Below are positions 34,120 to 42,554 of a stretch of DNA of 64,000 nt, one piece after another. A model generated the notes under the pieces. It was given only the letters and a program-made list of their open reading frames with translations. It searched no databases and was not told the DNA's origin. Where the stretch lies: NCBI GenBank assembly GCA_937892115.1, contig CALAUI010000025.1, positions 1 through 64,000 of the forward strand, in the 5' to 3' direction. The translations under genes were made by a program, and so were the position numbers. Each line of letters opens with the position of its first letter. Position 1 is the stretch's first letter. This stretch comes from an uncultured Clostridia bacterium (GTDB lineage Bacteria; Bacillota; Clostridia; Oscillospirales; Acutalibacteraceae).

Positions 34120-34875
34120 TCACTTTAACATATCAGACATATTGTATAATCCGGGATTACGGCCGGCGGTATAAATTGCGGCGTTTACCGCACCCGTTGC
34201 AAACAGAGCTTTGCTTCTTGCGGAATGGGAAATTCTGATAATTTCATCATTTCCCGCAAAAATCACCTCGTGCTCGCCGGTAATCGTACCGCCTCTGATT
34301 GAGTGAATACCGATTTCATCGGGGCTTCTCTTTTCCCTTTTGGGATGACGGTTATATTCATAATGGTCTCTGTTGTCCAGCTCTGCATTGATTGCATCGG
34401 CAATCATATATGCGGTACCGCTGGGAGCGTCGACCTTCTGATTATGGTGCTGTTCAATGATTTCAATGTCAAAATCACTGCCCAGTACCTTTGTCGCCGT
34501 TTTGGCAAGCTCAATGAGCAGGTTTACACCTATGGACATGTTTCCGCTTACGAAAAGGGGAATTGCCTTTGCCGCTTCTCTGAGCTTATCGTTCTGCTCC
34601 GTGGAAAGGCCCGTGGTGCAGACCACACTGCCGATTTTTTTATCAAGGCAGTAATTCAGCATTGAATCAAAAGCGCAGGGATTTGAAAAATCAACCACCA
34701 CGTCGGCTTCAATGCCGTTTATTTCATCAAATGAAGCGAATACGGGGTAGGGACGGTCAACGTCGTTTCTGATATCGACACCGGCAACTATCTGCACGTC
34801 TTCTTTTGAAGAAGCACAGGCGGTAACTGCCGCACCCATTTTGCCGCCGCATCCGTTGAGTATGATTCTCGTCAT
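34120..34875 (-). CDS. dapB: 4-hydroxy-tetrahydrodipicolinate reductase
   Basis: 251 aa. Nucleotide-binding GCGGKMG at residues 8-14 and the signature HHNQKVDAPSGTA, with the substrate-binding His pair and Lys. It reduces hydroxytetrahydrodipicolinate in the lysine/diaminopimelate pathway. Starts 2 nt after the dapA stop with ribosome site GAGGCG. Confidence 0.95.
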   Translation of the reverse strand: MTRIILNGCGGKMGAAVTACASSKEDVQIVAGVDIRNDVDRPYPVFASFDEINGIEADVVVDFSNPCAFDSMLNYCLDKKIGSVVCTTGLSTEQNDKLREAAKAIPLFVSGNMSIGVNLLIELAKTATKVLGSDFDIEIIEQHHNQKVDAPSGTAYMIADAINAELDNRDHYEYNRHPKREKRSPDEIGIHSIRGGTITGEHEVIFAGNDEIIRISHSARSKALFATGAVNAAIYTAGRNPGLYNMSDMLK

Positions 34876-34877
34876 GA

Positions 34878-35771
34878 TTACGCCTCAACAAGACCGTGTC
34901 TTACAAGACTTGCACGGAGTTTTGCCTTTGATGCTTCGTCCATTTCAACAAGGGGAAGACGAACGGGACCTGCATTGAGACCCATCATATTCATCGCTTC
35001 CTTAACGGGGATGGGGTTAACGTCAATGAAGAGATTGTTGCAAAGGTCAAGCCATTCGAGTTGAAGCTTGCGGCTGCCGATATAGTCGCCGTCAAGGTAC
35101 TTCTGAACGATGTCGTGAGCAACGCCGGGTACTACGTTTGAAAGAACGGAGATAACACCCTTGCCGCCGAGTGACATGATAGCGGTTACCTGGTCATCAT
35201 TACCCGAATAGATTGAAAGCTCATCACCGCAGAGAGCGGCAGTCTGTGCAATCTGTGAAATATCGCCGTTTGCTTCCTTGGTGGCGATGATTCTGGGATG
35301 CTTGCAGAGCTCTGCATAGGTTTCGGGCTTGATATTTACACCCGTTCTTGAGGGAACGTTATAAAGAACGATGGGAGTGCTTACTCTGTCGGCTATGAAA
35401 TTATAGTGCTGAATAAGACCTCTCTGTGATGTCTTGTTATAGTAGGGAGTAACGGAAAGAAGAGCGTCAACGCCGCACTTTTCCGCTTCGTTTGAAAGCT
35501 CAACGGCATATCTTGTATCGTTGCTTCCCGCACCTGCGATAACGGGGACTTTATGGTTTACGGTTTCAACACAGAGCTTGATAAGGCGGACGTGCTCCTC
35601 TGTGGAGAGAGTCTTTGCCTCACCGGAGGTACCGCATACAACGATAGCATCCGTGCCCTTCTTGAGTTGATATTCAACCATTTCACAAAACTTATCATAA
35701 TTTACACTCTGGTCTTCGTTGAAGGGAGTGATGATGGCGACACCTGCGCCCGTAAAAAGAACCGGCTTCAT
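34878..35771 (-). CDS. dapA: 4-hydroxy-tetrahydrodipicolinate synthase
   Basis: 297 aa. TIM-barrel aldolase that condenses pyruvate with aspartate semialdehyde. Schiff-base Lys165 in IIATKEANGD, Tyr137 in LYNVPSRTG and the VCGTSGEA motif are all present. Follows asd with 28 nt spacing and ribosome site AAAGGATG. Confidence 0.95.
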   Translation of the reverse strand: MKPVLFTGAGVAIITPFNEDQSVNYDKFCEMVEYQLKKGTDAIVVCGTSGEAKTLSTEEHVRLIKLCVETVNHKVPVIAGAGSNDTRYAVELSNEAEKCGVDALLSVTPYYNKTSQRGLIQHYNFIADRVSTPIVLYNVPSRTGVNIKPETYAELCKHPRIIATKEANGDISQIAQTAALCGDELSIYSGNDDQVTAIMSLGGKGVISVLSNVVPGVAHDIVQKYLDGDYIGSRKLQLEWLDLCNNLFIDVNPIPVKEAMNMMGLNAGPVRLPLVEMDEASKAKLRASLVRHGLVEA

Positions 35772-35799
35772 AATATTACATCCTTTCGGTAGTGCTTAA

Positions 35800-36891
35800 T
35801 CAGAATTTGCTTTCAATATAGCCCTTGCTGCAAAGAGTTTCGGCAAGGAGTACACCGCCGCCTGCGGCACCTCTGAGGGTGTTGTGTGAAAGGCAGACGA
35901 ATTTATAGTCATACTGAGTATCTTCTCTCAGACGGCCTGCGGAAATTGCCATACCGCCTTCAAGATTTCTCTGGAGCTTTGTCTGGGGAAGATTATCCTC
36001 CTCAAAATAGTTGAGGAACTGCTTGGGAGCCGAGGGAAGCTCTGCTTCCTGGGGATAGCCCTTGAAGTTTTTCCAGATTTCCTTGATTTCTTCCTTGGAG
36101 GGCTTCTTGTCAAATCTTACGAATACGGCTGCCATGTGACCGTCGGATGCGGCAACACGAAGGCACTGTGCCGTAAAGTTGGGCTTTGTTGCGGGAACGA
36201 TTTTGTCGCCCTCAATCTTACCCCAGATTTTAAGGGGCTCGATTTCGCTCTTTTCTTCTTCTCCGCCGATGAAGGGAATTACGTTGTCAACCATTTCGGG
36301 CCAGGTGTTGAATGTCTTTCCTGCGCCTGAAATTGCCTGATATGTGCAAACCAGAACGTCCTTAACGCCGAATTTCTCGTCAAGGGGATAGAGGGCGGGA
36401 ACGTAGCTCTGGAGTGAGCAGTTTGATTTAACGGCGATGAATCCTCTCTTTGTGCCGAGACGTTTCTTCTGAGCATCGATAATGGCGGCGTGGTCGTCAT
36501 TGAGCTCGGGGATAATCATAGGAACGTCGGGAGTGTGTCTGTTGGCGCTGTTGTTGGAGATTACGGGGCATTCTGCCTTTGCGTAAGCTTCTTCAAGGGC
36601 GAGAATTTCGTCCTTCTTCATATTGACTGCGCAGAATACGAAGTCAACTGCCGCTACGATTTTGTCCATATCGGCTTCTGCGTCAAGGACTGTCATAGCT
36701 GCGATTTTTTCGGGGATATCGGTTGTCATTGCCCATTTGGCGCCGACAGCTTCTTTATAGGTCTTGCCTGCGGAATGTGCGCTTGCAGCAAGGACCTCAA
36801 TGTGAAACCAGGGATGCTCGGCAAGCAGAGTGATAAATCTCTGACCTACCATTCCCGTTGCACCGATAATGCCTACTTTGTAATTTTTCAT
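35800..36891 (-). CDS. asd: Aspartate-semialdehyde dehydrogenase (archaeal/fungal-type)
   Basis: 363 aa from the ATG at 36891 (AAGAGGT upstream); an ATG further upstream lies in the leader. NADP motif GATGMVGQ at residues 10-17; catalytic Cys158 in VKSNCSLQSY; the long form with GGMAISAGRLR near the end identifies the archaeal/fungal-type branch, not the common bacterial one. It makes the substrate of DapA. First gene of the operon. Confidence 0.9.
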   Translation of the reverse strand: MKNYKVGIIGATGMVGQRFITLLAEHPWFHIEVLAASAHSAGKTYKEAVGAKWAMTTDIPEKIAAMTVLDAEADMDKIVAAVDFVFCAVNMKKDEILALEEAYAKAECPVISNNSANRHTPDVPMIIPELNDDHAAIIDAQKKRLGTKRGFIAVKSNCSLQSYVPALYPLDEKFGVKDVLVCTYQAISGAGKTFNTWPEMVDNVIPFIGGEEEKSEIEPLKIWGKIEGDKIVPATKPNFTAQCLRVAASDGHMAAVFVRFDKKPSKEEIKEIWKNFKGYPQEAELPSAPKQFLNYFEEDNLPQTKLQRNLEGGMAISAGRLREDTQYDYKFVCLSHNTLRGAAGGGVLLAETLCSKGYIESKF

Positions 36892-36927
36892 GTGGTTAGA
36901 CCTCTTTTCGCGGGGTATAAATTTGGC

Positions 36928-36956
36928 TTGACAATTTATACTCAATAAATTAAAAT
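36928..36956 (+). promoter_or_regulatory. Promoter of the queA operon, face to face with the asd promoter
   Basis: TTGACA (36928-36933), 17-nt spacer, TAAAAT (36951-36956). Predicted start near 36963, which is inside the opposing promoter for asd. Confidence 0.65.
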
Positions 36957-36967
36957 ATACGATATAA

Positions 36968-36996
36968 ATATTATCACATTATTTAGTGTTAGTCAA
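36968..36996 (-). promoter_or_regulatory. Promoter of the asd-dapA-dapB operon
   Basis: Minus strand TTGACT (36991-36996), 17-nt spacer ending TGTGA, TAATAT (36968-36973); start near 36961. The asd leader then contains an 8-bp inverted repeat GTATAAAT/ATTTATAC (36915-36922 and 36934-36941). Confidence 0.6.
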
Positions 36997-37049
36997 TTAA
37001 AAATCACACGATTTTGTCCATATCTATACAGTCAATTGAGGCATTATGT

Positions 37050-38081
37050 ATGAAACGAAGCGAATTTTTTTATGATTTACCCCAGGAGCTTATTGCTCAG
37101 CATCCCATAGAGCCGAGAGACAGTTCACGTCTGCTCGTGCTTGACAGAGAGTCGGGAGAGGTTGAGCACCGCATATTCAGGGACGTTACCGATTACTTCA
37201 GACCCGGTGACTGCCTTATCCTTAATAACACAAAAGTTCTCCCCGCAAGAATGTACGGCACGAGGGAGGATACGGGTGCAGTTGTTGAATTTCTGCTTCT
37301 CAACCAGAAATCCTTTGACACCTGGGAGGTCATCACGGGCCCCGGCAAAAAGGCAAGGGAGGGCCACCGTTTCACCTTCGGTGACGGCTCTCTCAAAGCA
37401 GAGGTCATTGAGGTGCTTGAGGACGGCAACCGCATTGCAAAATTTGAATTTGAAGGCAACTTCTTTGATGTAATAGATAAAATCGGCGAAATGCCCCTTC
37501 CTCATTATATAACGGAAAAACTTGAAGATAAGTCAAGATATCAGACCGTTTATGCCAAGGAGGAGGGAAGTGCCGCCGCGCCTACGGCAGGGCTTCATTT
37601 TACCCCGGAGCTTCTTGAAAAAATCAGGAGTATGGGCGTTGAAATCGGATTTGTTACCCTTCATGTCGGTCTCGGTACGTTCCGTCCCGTAAAGGCGGAA
37701 AATATTGAGGACCATCACATGCACTCCGAGCATTATTATCTTCCCGCCGAAACAGCGGATATCATCAACAGAACGAAGTCGAGAGGCGGCAGAGTGTTTG
37801 CCGTCGGAACGACCTGCACGAGGACTCTTGAGTCCGTTGCCGCTTTCAGAGGTGAAATCACCGCAGACGAGGGCTGGACGAGCATATTCATCTACCCCGG
37901 ATACGAATATAAATGTATTGATTGCCTTATTACGAATTTTCATCTTCCCGAAAGCACGCTGATTATGCTTGTCAGTGCCTTCTGCGGATATGATAATACA
38001 ATGAACGCATACAAAATTGCCGTTGAGGAAAGGTACCGTTTTTTCTCGTTCGGTGACGCTATGCTTTGTCTGAAGAAATAA
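37050..38081 (+). CDS. queA: S-adenosylmethionine:tRNA ribosyltransferase-isomerase
   Basis: 343 aa from the ATG at 37050 (GAGG 8 nt upstream); an in-frame upstream start gives an atypical N-terminus. Adds the cyclopentene part of queuosine precursor to tRNA. Signature blocks: FYDLPQELIAQHPIEPRDSS, LPARMYGT, MPLPHYI, QTVYAKEEGSAAAPTAGLHFT and GTTCTRTLES. Full length. First gene of a five-gene operon with otherwise unrelated functions. Confidence 0.95.
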   Translation: MKRSEFFYDLPQELIAQHPIEPRDSSRLLVLDRESGEVEHRIFRDVTDYFRPGDCLILNNTKVLPARMYGTREDTGAVVEFLLLNQKSFDTWEVITGPGKKAREGHRFTFGDGSLKAEVIEVLEDGNRIAKFEFEGNFFDVIDKIGEMPLPHYITEKLEDKSRYQTVYAKEEGSAAAPTAGLHFTPELLEKIRSMGVEIGFVTLHVGLGTFRPVKAENIEDHHMHSEHYYLPAETADIINRTKSRGGRVFAVGTTCTRTLESVAAFRGEITADEGWTSIFIYPGYEYKCIDCLITNFHLPESTLIMLVSAFCGYDNTMNAYKIAVEERYRFFSFGDAMLCLKK

Positions 38082-38097
38082 AGGAAACAGAGAATAA

Positions 38098-38964
38098 ATG
38101 TATAAACAAAAGATTTGTCTCGGCCTGACTAAAGGCTATGAGCTTCCGTATGAGGAGCAGATTGCTCTTTTTCATAAAACGGGATTTGAAGAATTTTTTA
38201 TTGATGCCTGCGGCAGGGATGCGGATATCGGAGCTCTTGTGCGTAAGGGCAAAGAGGAGAGTATGGGTGTTCAATCCGTACACGCTCCCTTCAACAGAAG
38301 CGACGATATGTGGAATCCGGAGGGAGAGCTCGGCGAAATTGCCGTAACGGAGCTTCTGTCTTACCTTGAAGAATGTGCAAGATACGAAGTGCCCATTATG
38401 GTCACTCACGTATGGCTCGGATTTGAATACGACGACAAGCCCAATGAATGCGGTATCGAACGTTACGGACGCCTCGTAAAGAGAGCGGATGAGCTCGGAG
38501 TAAAGCTTGCTCTTGAAAATACCGAGGGTGAGGAGTTCCTTGAAACTCTGCTTACCCGTTTCAAGGACGAAAAATCCGTCGGCTTCTGCTGGGACAGCGG
38601 CCACGAGCAGTGCTATTCGTTCAGCAGGGATCTGCTTAAAAAGTACGGTCACAAGCTTTTCTGTACCCATCTTAACGACAATCTGGGCATACGCGATTAT
38701 AACGGAAAAATCACCTTTGTTGACGACCTTCATTTGCTGCCCTTTGACGGCATCATAGATTGGGAAAACGTTGGCAAGCGGCTTGCCGACTGCGGATTTG
38801 ACGGTACACTTACCTTTGAGCTCAAACGAATCTGCAGAACGGGCAGAAGAGAAAACTTCAAGTATGAAGCAATGAAACCCGAAGATTATGTTACGGCTGC
38901 TTATGAACGCGCCTGCAGAGTGGCATTTTTGAAATTAAAAGCGGAGGAAAGAAAAAATGGCTGA
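38098..38964 (+). CDS. TIM-barrel sugar isomerase/epimerase-like protein
   Basis: 288 aa of the xylose-isomerase-like TIM-barrel superfamily. Candidate metal ligands: Glu in LALENTEGE, Asp/His in CWDSGHE, His in CTHLNDN and Glu in TFELK. Members include IolE, hydroxypyruvate isomerase and AP endonuclease-like proteins; this sequence cannot be placed further. Overlaps the next gene by 8 nt. Confidence 0.8.
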   Translation: MYKQKICLGLTKGYELPYEEQIALFHKTGFEEFFIDACGRDADIGALVRKGKEESMGVQSVHAPFNRSDDMWNPEGELGEIAVTELLSYLEECARYEVPIMVTHVWLGFEYDDKPNECGIERYGRLVKRADELGVKLALENTEGEEFLETLLTRFKDEKSVGFCWDSGHEQCYSFSRDLLKKYGHKLFCTHLNDNLGIRDYNGKITFVDDLHLLPFDGIIDWENVGKRLADCGFDGTLTFELKRICRTGRRENFKYEAMKPEDYVTAAYERACRVAFLKLKAEERKNG

Positions 38965-39460
38965 AAATCAAAAAATGACAAAAAAAGAGAACATAGTACA
39001 GATGGTCAAATTTGCGTTGATTTCCGCATCGGCGGGAATTATCCAGTTCGGCTCGTATACGCTTCTTCATGAGCTTATTCACTGGGAGGCAATGGGCATT
39101 TCCGCCGATTCGGCTCACATGTTTTCATACCTTCCCTCGCTGATTCTCAGCGTAATCTGGAATTTCACCATCAACAGAAAGTTTACCTTCAAATCCGCAA
39201 ACAACGTACCCGTTGCCATGATAAAGGTTGCAATCTTCTATTGCATATTCACGCCTCTTTCAACCTGGTGGGGCAAGGCACTTGTCGGGCTCAACATCAA
39301 TAACTATATCGTTGAAATCGGCACAATGCTCGTAAACCTTGTTACCGAATACCTCTGGGACAGATTCATTGTTTTCAGGGGTTCAATGAATACAAGAGAC
39401 GATAAAAAAGAAGCAAAAGAAACAGACGAAGAAATAAAGAATACAACGGAGGTAGAGTAA
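38957..39460 (+). CDS. GtrA-like membrane protein
   Basis: 167 aa with four membrane helices and the GtrA start pattern (VQMVKFALISASAGIIQ). The family is linked to flipping of polyprenyl-phosphate sugars for cell-wall glycosylation. C-terminal charged tail (Lys/Glu). Overlaps the preceding gene by 8 nt and ends 1 nt before the metallophosphoesterase. Confidence 0.8.
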   Translation: MAENQKMTKKENIVQMVKFALISASAGIIQFGSYTLLHELIHWEAMGISADSAHMFSYLPSLILSVIWNFTINRKFTFKSANNVPVAMIKVAIFYCIFTPLSTWWGKALVGLNINNYIVEIGTMLVNLVTEYLWDRFIVFRGSMNTRDDKKEAKETDEEIKNTTEVE

Positions 39461-39461
39461 A

Positions 39462-40511
39462 ATGACATTTTCCTTATTTATGACAAAGGCATCCGCATTC
39501 CTTCTTTCGATTTTTATGACACTTGTTCCCTATCTGGGAATTGAGCTTCCCGTTATGAAAACAAAGGAAGCAGACTGTCTGCTTAATCTTGAAATGATTT
39601 CAGACCTTCATATTGAAGCCGAGTTTCCCTTCCGTACGGGCTTCCTGAAGCAGGCACTCAGAGCCGCAAACAGAGCTCCCTCAAAGGTTGACGGCATAGT
39701 CGTTTCCGGCGACCTTACAAACTATGCGGACGAGCCGTCACTTGCAAAGTATTATAAAACTATTACGGAGTATACGGATATTCCCGTAATTACCGCCGCA
39801 GGCAACCACGATATAGGTCACGCAGGCGACAGAGACAAGACCGATATTACGAGGTATGAGGCACTCGCAAACGTTGTAAAATATCAGAATGCTTATGCAG
39901 GTACCGATAATCCTTCCAATTATTACTCTCAGGAAATCAACGGCTATAAGTTCATCGTTATAGGTGATGAGGTTGACGGCTTTGATTATGATGAAAACGG
40001 TGAAAAAATTCCTCACGAAGGCGGTCGCTGGGACGGTATCACCATGACGGAAGCACAGCTTGAGTTCCTTGACAGCGAGCTTGCCGAGGGCACAAAGGAA
40101 GGCAAACCCGTATTTGTCGTTTCCCACTGGGCTCTTGACGGCATCAACGGCGAGGATATCATCTGGGACGGCAGCGGTATTGCCGAGGATGAGTATCCGG
40201 TCAGAGAAATCCTTGAGAAGTATGATAATGTATTCTATATAAGCGGTCACATGCACGGCGGCGTAAGATGCACCGGTATTGCGGATGCATACAATATGCA
40301 CATGGCAGAGCAGGTGAACGGTGTTACCTACATCAGTCTGCCCTCCTTCGGACTTGTTAATCAGTACGGTCTTCCCATGTGCGGCAGAGGCGCTCAGCTT
40401 GAGGTTTACAGTGACAAGGTCATCTTCAGACCGATGAATTATCTTACCGGCAATTTCTACACAAACAGTGCGTGTTCCTTTGAACTGACAAAGGCGGTTG
40501 AAGTGTTATGA
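39462..40511 (+). CDS. Membrane-anchored metallophosphoesterase
   Basis: 349 aa. An N-terminal membrane segment (about 8-28) places the catalytic domain outside. Metal-site motifs: Asp48-x-His50, Gly83-Asp84, Asn115-His116-Asp117, SHWAL and GHMHGG. Such proteins hydrolyse phosphomonoesters or diesters. Overlaps the next gene by 4 nt (ATGA), which implies translational coupling with the Ntn hydrolase. Confidence 0.85.
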   Translation: MTFSLFMTKASAFLLSIFMTLVPYLGIELPVMKTKEADCLLNLEMISDLHIEAEFPFRTGFLKQALRAANRAPSKVDGIVVSGDLTNYADEPSLAKYYKTITEYTDIPVITAAGNHDIGHAGDRDKTDITRYEALANVVKYQNAYAGTDNPSNYYSQEINGYKFIVIGDEVDGFDYDENGEKIPHEGGRWDGITMTEAQLEFLDSELAEGTKEGKPVFVVSHWALDGINGEDIIWDGSGIAEDEYPVREILEKYDNVFYISGHMHGGVRCTGIADAYNMHMAEQVNGVTYISLPSFGLVNQYGLPMCGRGAQLEVYSDKVIFRPMNYLTGNFYTNSACSFELTKAVEVL

Positions 40512-41578
40512 TAAGAGCGATTATCAGCACGGTACTTTCGGTGATAATGGCGGGAGCCGGCTATTTCGGATTCAATCCCGCGCAGATGGAATCAATCAAA
40601 TCCGTTACAAAGGTTGAAGATGATTTTTACGTAATGGATTATACGTACGATTACGATATTGACGAAATCCTCAGGACCGGCTTCAATACTCACGTCGGCC
40701 TTGTTACGGGTGCTTTTTCAAAGCTGATGTCCGGTGCCTTCGGCTTCGGTTTCGGCTGTACCACCTTCAATTCCGTCACGCCGCAGGGCGATTACCTGCT
40801 GTCAAGAAACTTTGACTATATGGATGCACCCTACCTTATGATATGGACACATCCGGAAAACGGTTACGCCAGCATTTCGTCCTGTTCTCTTGAATTCTGC
40901 GGATATTTCGGAAAGTTCAGACCCGATTCCTTCGCAAGCTCATTTCTTACCCTTCTTGCTCCCTATTCCTGCCTTGACGGCATAAACGAAAAAGGTCTGA
41001 GTATCGGAGTGCTTGAGGTTGAGGTCAGCCCCGTATTTCAGATTTCGCTCAAGCCCAATCTTACCACAACCGCGATGGTAAGAGCGTGCCTTGATAAAGC
41101 GGCAACCGTTGACGAGGCAATCAGGATATTCGGAAGCTACGATATGAGAGATTTCCTTTTCGGCGGCTGTTCTTATCATTATCAGATTGCCGATGCAAAA
41201 GGAAATACCTGCGTAATTGAGTATATTGACGGTAAAATGACGGTTCTGCGTCCCGAAAATAAAGGAGCAGTCAAATATATGGCGGCAACCAATTTCATTC
41301 TTACCGAGGGCGTTGACGACCCGGACGGTATGGGACAGGACAGATACGAAACCGTACTCAAATCCCTGAAAAAATCAAATGCCGTTACAACCGAGAAGCA
41401 GGCGATGAATATTCTCAGGTCAACGAGTATGAAGGATCAGGACCTTCACGGGTATATCTGCTCAACTCTCTGGAGTACCGTATACAACTGTAACGATAAG
41501 ACCGTAAAGGTGTGTCATAACGGTAATTTCAATAAAACCTATTCTTTCTCGCTTGCAAATCCTTGTAGGGTGAAATAA
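40508..41578 (+). CDS. Choloylglycine-hydrolase/C45-like Ntn hydrolase with membrane lead
   Basis: 356 aa. Fold of linear-amide (C-N) hydrolases: Cys84 in GFGCTTFNS is the candidate N-terminal nucleophile after removal of an 83-residue lead, followed by LLSRNFDY (Asp/Arg) and a later AATNF and RYETV. The lead has a membrane helix and an acidic segment, so cleavage may occur at the membrane. Family members hydrolyse conjugated bile salts, penicillin V, N-acyl amino acids or acyl-homoserine lactones. Substrate unknown here. Confidence 0.75.
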   Translation: MIRAIISTVLSVIMAGAGYFGFNPAQMESIKSVTKVEDDFYVMDYTYDYDIDEILRTGFNTHVGLVTGAFSKLMSGAFGFGFGCTTFNSVTPQGDYLLSRNFDYMDAPYLMIWTHPENGYASISSCSLEFCGYFGKFRPDSFASSFLTLLAPYSCLDGINEKGLSIGVLEVEVSPVFQISLKPNLTTTAMVRACLDKAATVDEAIRIFGSYDMRDFLFGGCSYHYQIADAKGNTCVIEYIDGKMTVLRPENKGAVKYMAATNFILTEGVDDPDGMGQDRYETVLKSLKKSNAVTTEKQAMNILRSTSMKDQDLHGYICSTLWSTVYNCNDKTVKVCHNGNFNKTYSFSLANPCRVK

Positions 41579-41594
41579 AAATTACACAAAACAT

Positions 41595-41624
41595 GCACTT
41601 CGTCATACGGCGAAGTGCTTTTTT
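41595..41624 (+). terminator. Terminator of the queA operon
   Basis: GCACTTCG (41595-41602) and CGAAGTGC (41611-41618) form an 8-bp stem, followed by six T (41619-41624). Confidence 0.85.
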
Positions 41625-41657
41625 CAAAATATTGTAGAAATTTTATGTGATTTCGCA

Positions 41658-41686
41658 TTGACAACCACAATATGTTGTGGTAAAGT
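41658..41686 (+). promoter_or_regulatory. nrdG promoter with NrdR box in the spacer
   Basis: TTGACA (41658-41663), 17-nt spacer, TAAAGT (41681-41686). The spacer is filled by ACCACAA-TATG-TTGTGGT (41664-41681), a 7-bp palindromic NrdR-type box. Confidence 0.75.
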
Positions 41687-41720
41687 TATCTGGCACCAAC
41701 AAAATAAAGGAGGGATAAAA

Positions 41721-42413
41721 ATGAATATTCAGGGTTTACAGAAGCTGACTCTGCTTGATTTTCCGGGCAGGATGGCGTGTACTGTTTTTACCGCCGGCTG
41801 TAATCTGAGATGTCCCTTCTGCCATAATTCTCCTCTGGTCATAAATCCGCCAAAGGAGCCGGAATATCCCGTGGAAGAAATACTTGAATTTCTCAAAAAG
41901 CGCAAAGGCATACTTGACGGTATCGCAATTACCGGGGGCGAGCCCCTTATGCAGCCCGATATAAAGGAATTTATAATAAAGGTAAGAGAGCTCGGTTATG
42001 CGGTGAAGCTTGATACCAACGGTACGTTTCCCAAAAAGCTGAAGGAGCTTGTGAACGAGGGACTTGTTGATTACGTTGCAATGGACGTCAAATCCTCAAA
42101 GACGGGTTATCCTCAGTGTGTCGGTATAGGCGGATACGATTTGTCAAAGGTTGAGGAAAGCGTTGAGTTTCTCAAAGAGGGAAAGGTTGATTACGAGTTC
42201 CGCACCACCGTTGCCGACGGCCTTCACACCCTTGAGGATATTGAAGAATTGGGCAAGTGGCTTCAGGGCTCAAAGCGGCATTTCATTCAGGCGTTCAAGG
42301 ACAGCGGCGATCTTATCGGCTTCGGACTTGAGCCGTTTTCAAAGGATATGCTCAACAGTATGTGCGATGTCATGAAAAAGTACGTACCCGACTGTCAGGT
42401 ACGCGGCGCGTGA
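41721..42413 (+). CDS. nrdG: Anaerobic ribonucleoside-triphosphate reductase activating protein
   Basis: 230 aa from the ATG at 41721 (AAAGGAGGG); an upstream in-frame ATG lies within the promoter. Radical SAM enzyme with Cys27, Cys31, Cys34 (CNLRCPFC), which hold the 4Fe-4S cluster. It cleaves S-adenosylmethionine to place the glycyl radical on NrdD. Motif ITGGEPLMQPD also present. 141 nt before nrdD; nrdD has its own NrdR-controlled promoter. Confidence 0.93.
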   Translation: MNIQGLQKLTLLDFPGRMACTVFTAGCNLRCPFCHNSPLVINPPKEPEYPVEEILEFLKKRKGILDGIAITGGEPLMQPDIKEFIIKVRELGYAVKLDTNGTFPKKLKELVNEGLVDYVAMDVKSSKTGYPQCVGIGGYDLSKVEESVEFLKEGKVDYEFRTTVADGLHTLEDIEELGKWLQGSKRHFIQAFKDSGDLIGFGLEPFSKDMLNSMCDVMKKYVPDCQVRGA

Positions 42414-42469
42414 AAATATGCATAATAAAAATCCCGTAAATAGTGTATTTTTCACAAAAATAATAATTC

Positions 42470-42521
42470 ACCACAATATGTTGTATTTTGTGTTGACATT
42501 CAATACAGTATTTGGTATCAT
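42470..42521 (+). promoter_or_regulatory. nrdD promoter with tandem NrdR boxes
   Basis: TTGACA (42493-42498), 17-nt spacer, TATCAT (42516-42521). Box 1 ACCACAATATGTTGTAT (42470-42486) lies upstream; box 2 AATACAGTATTTGGTATC (42502-42519) overlaps spacer and -10. Centres are about 32 bp apart, three helical turns, as expected for NrdR. Confidence 0.75.
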
Positions 42522-42554
42522 TCTTTTGTTTGAATAATATGAGGAGGTTCCCCG

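Noticed and set aside
36892..37049. Lysine riboswitch or T-box before asd
   Set aside because: No conserved block of either RNA is present in the 70-nt leader; only an 8-bp inverted repeat is visible.
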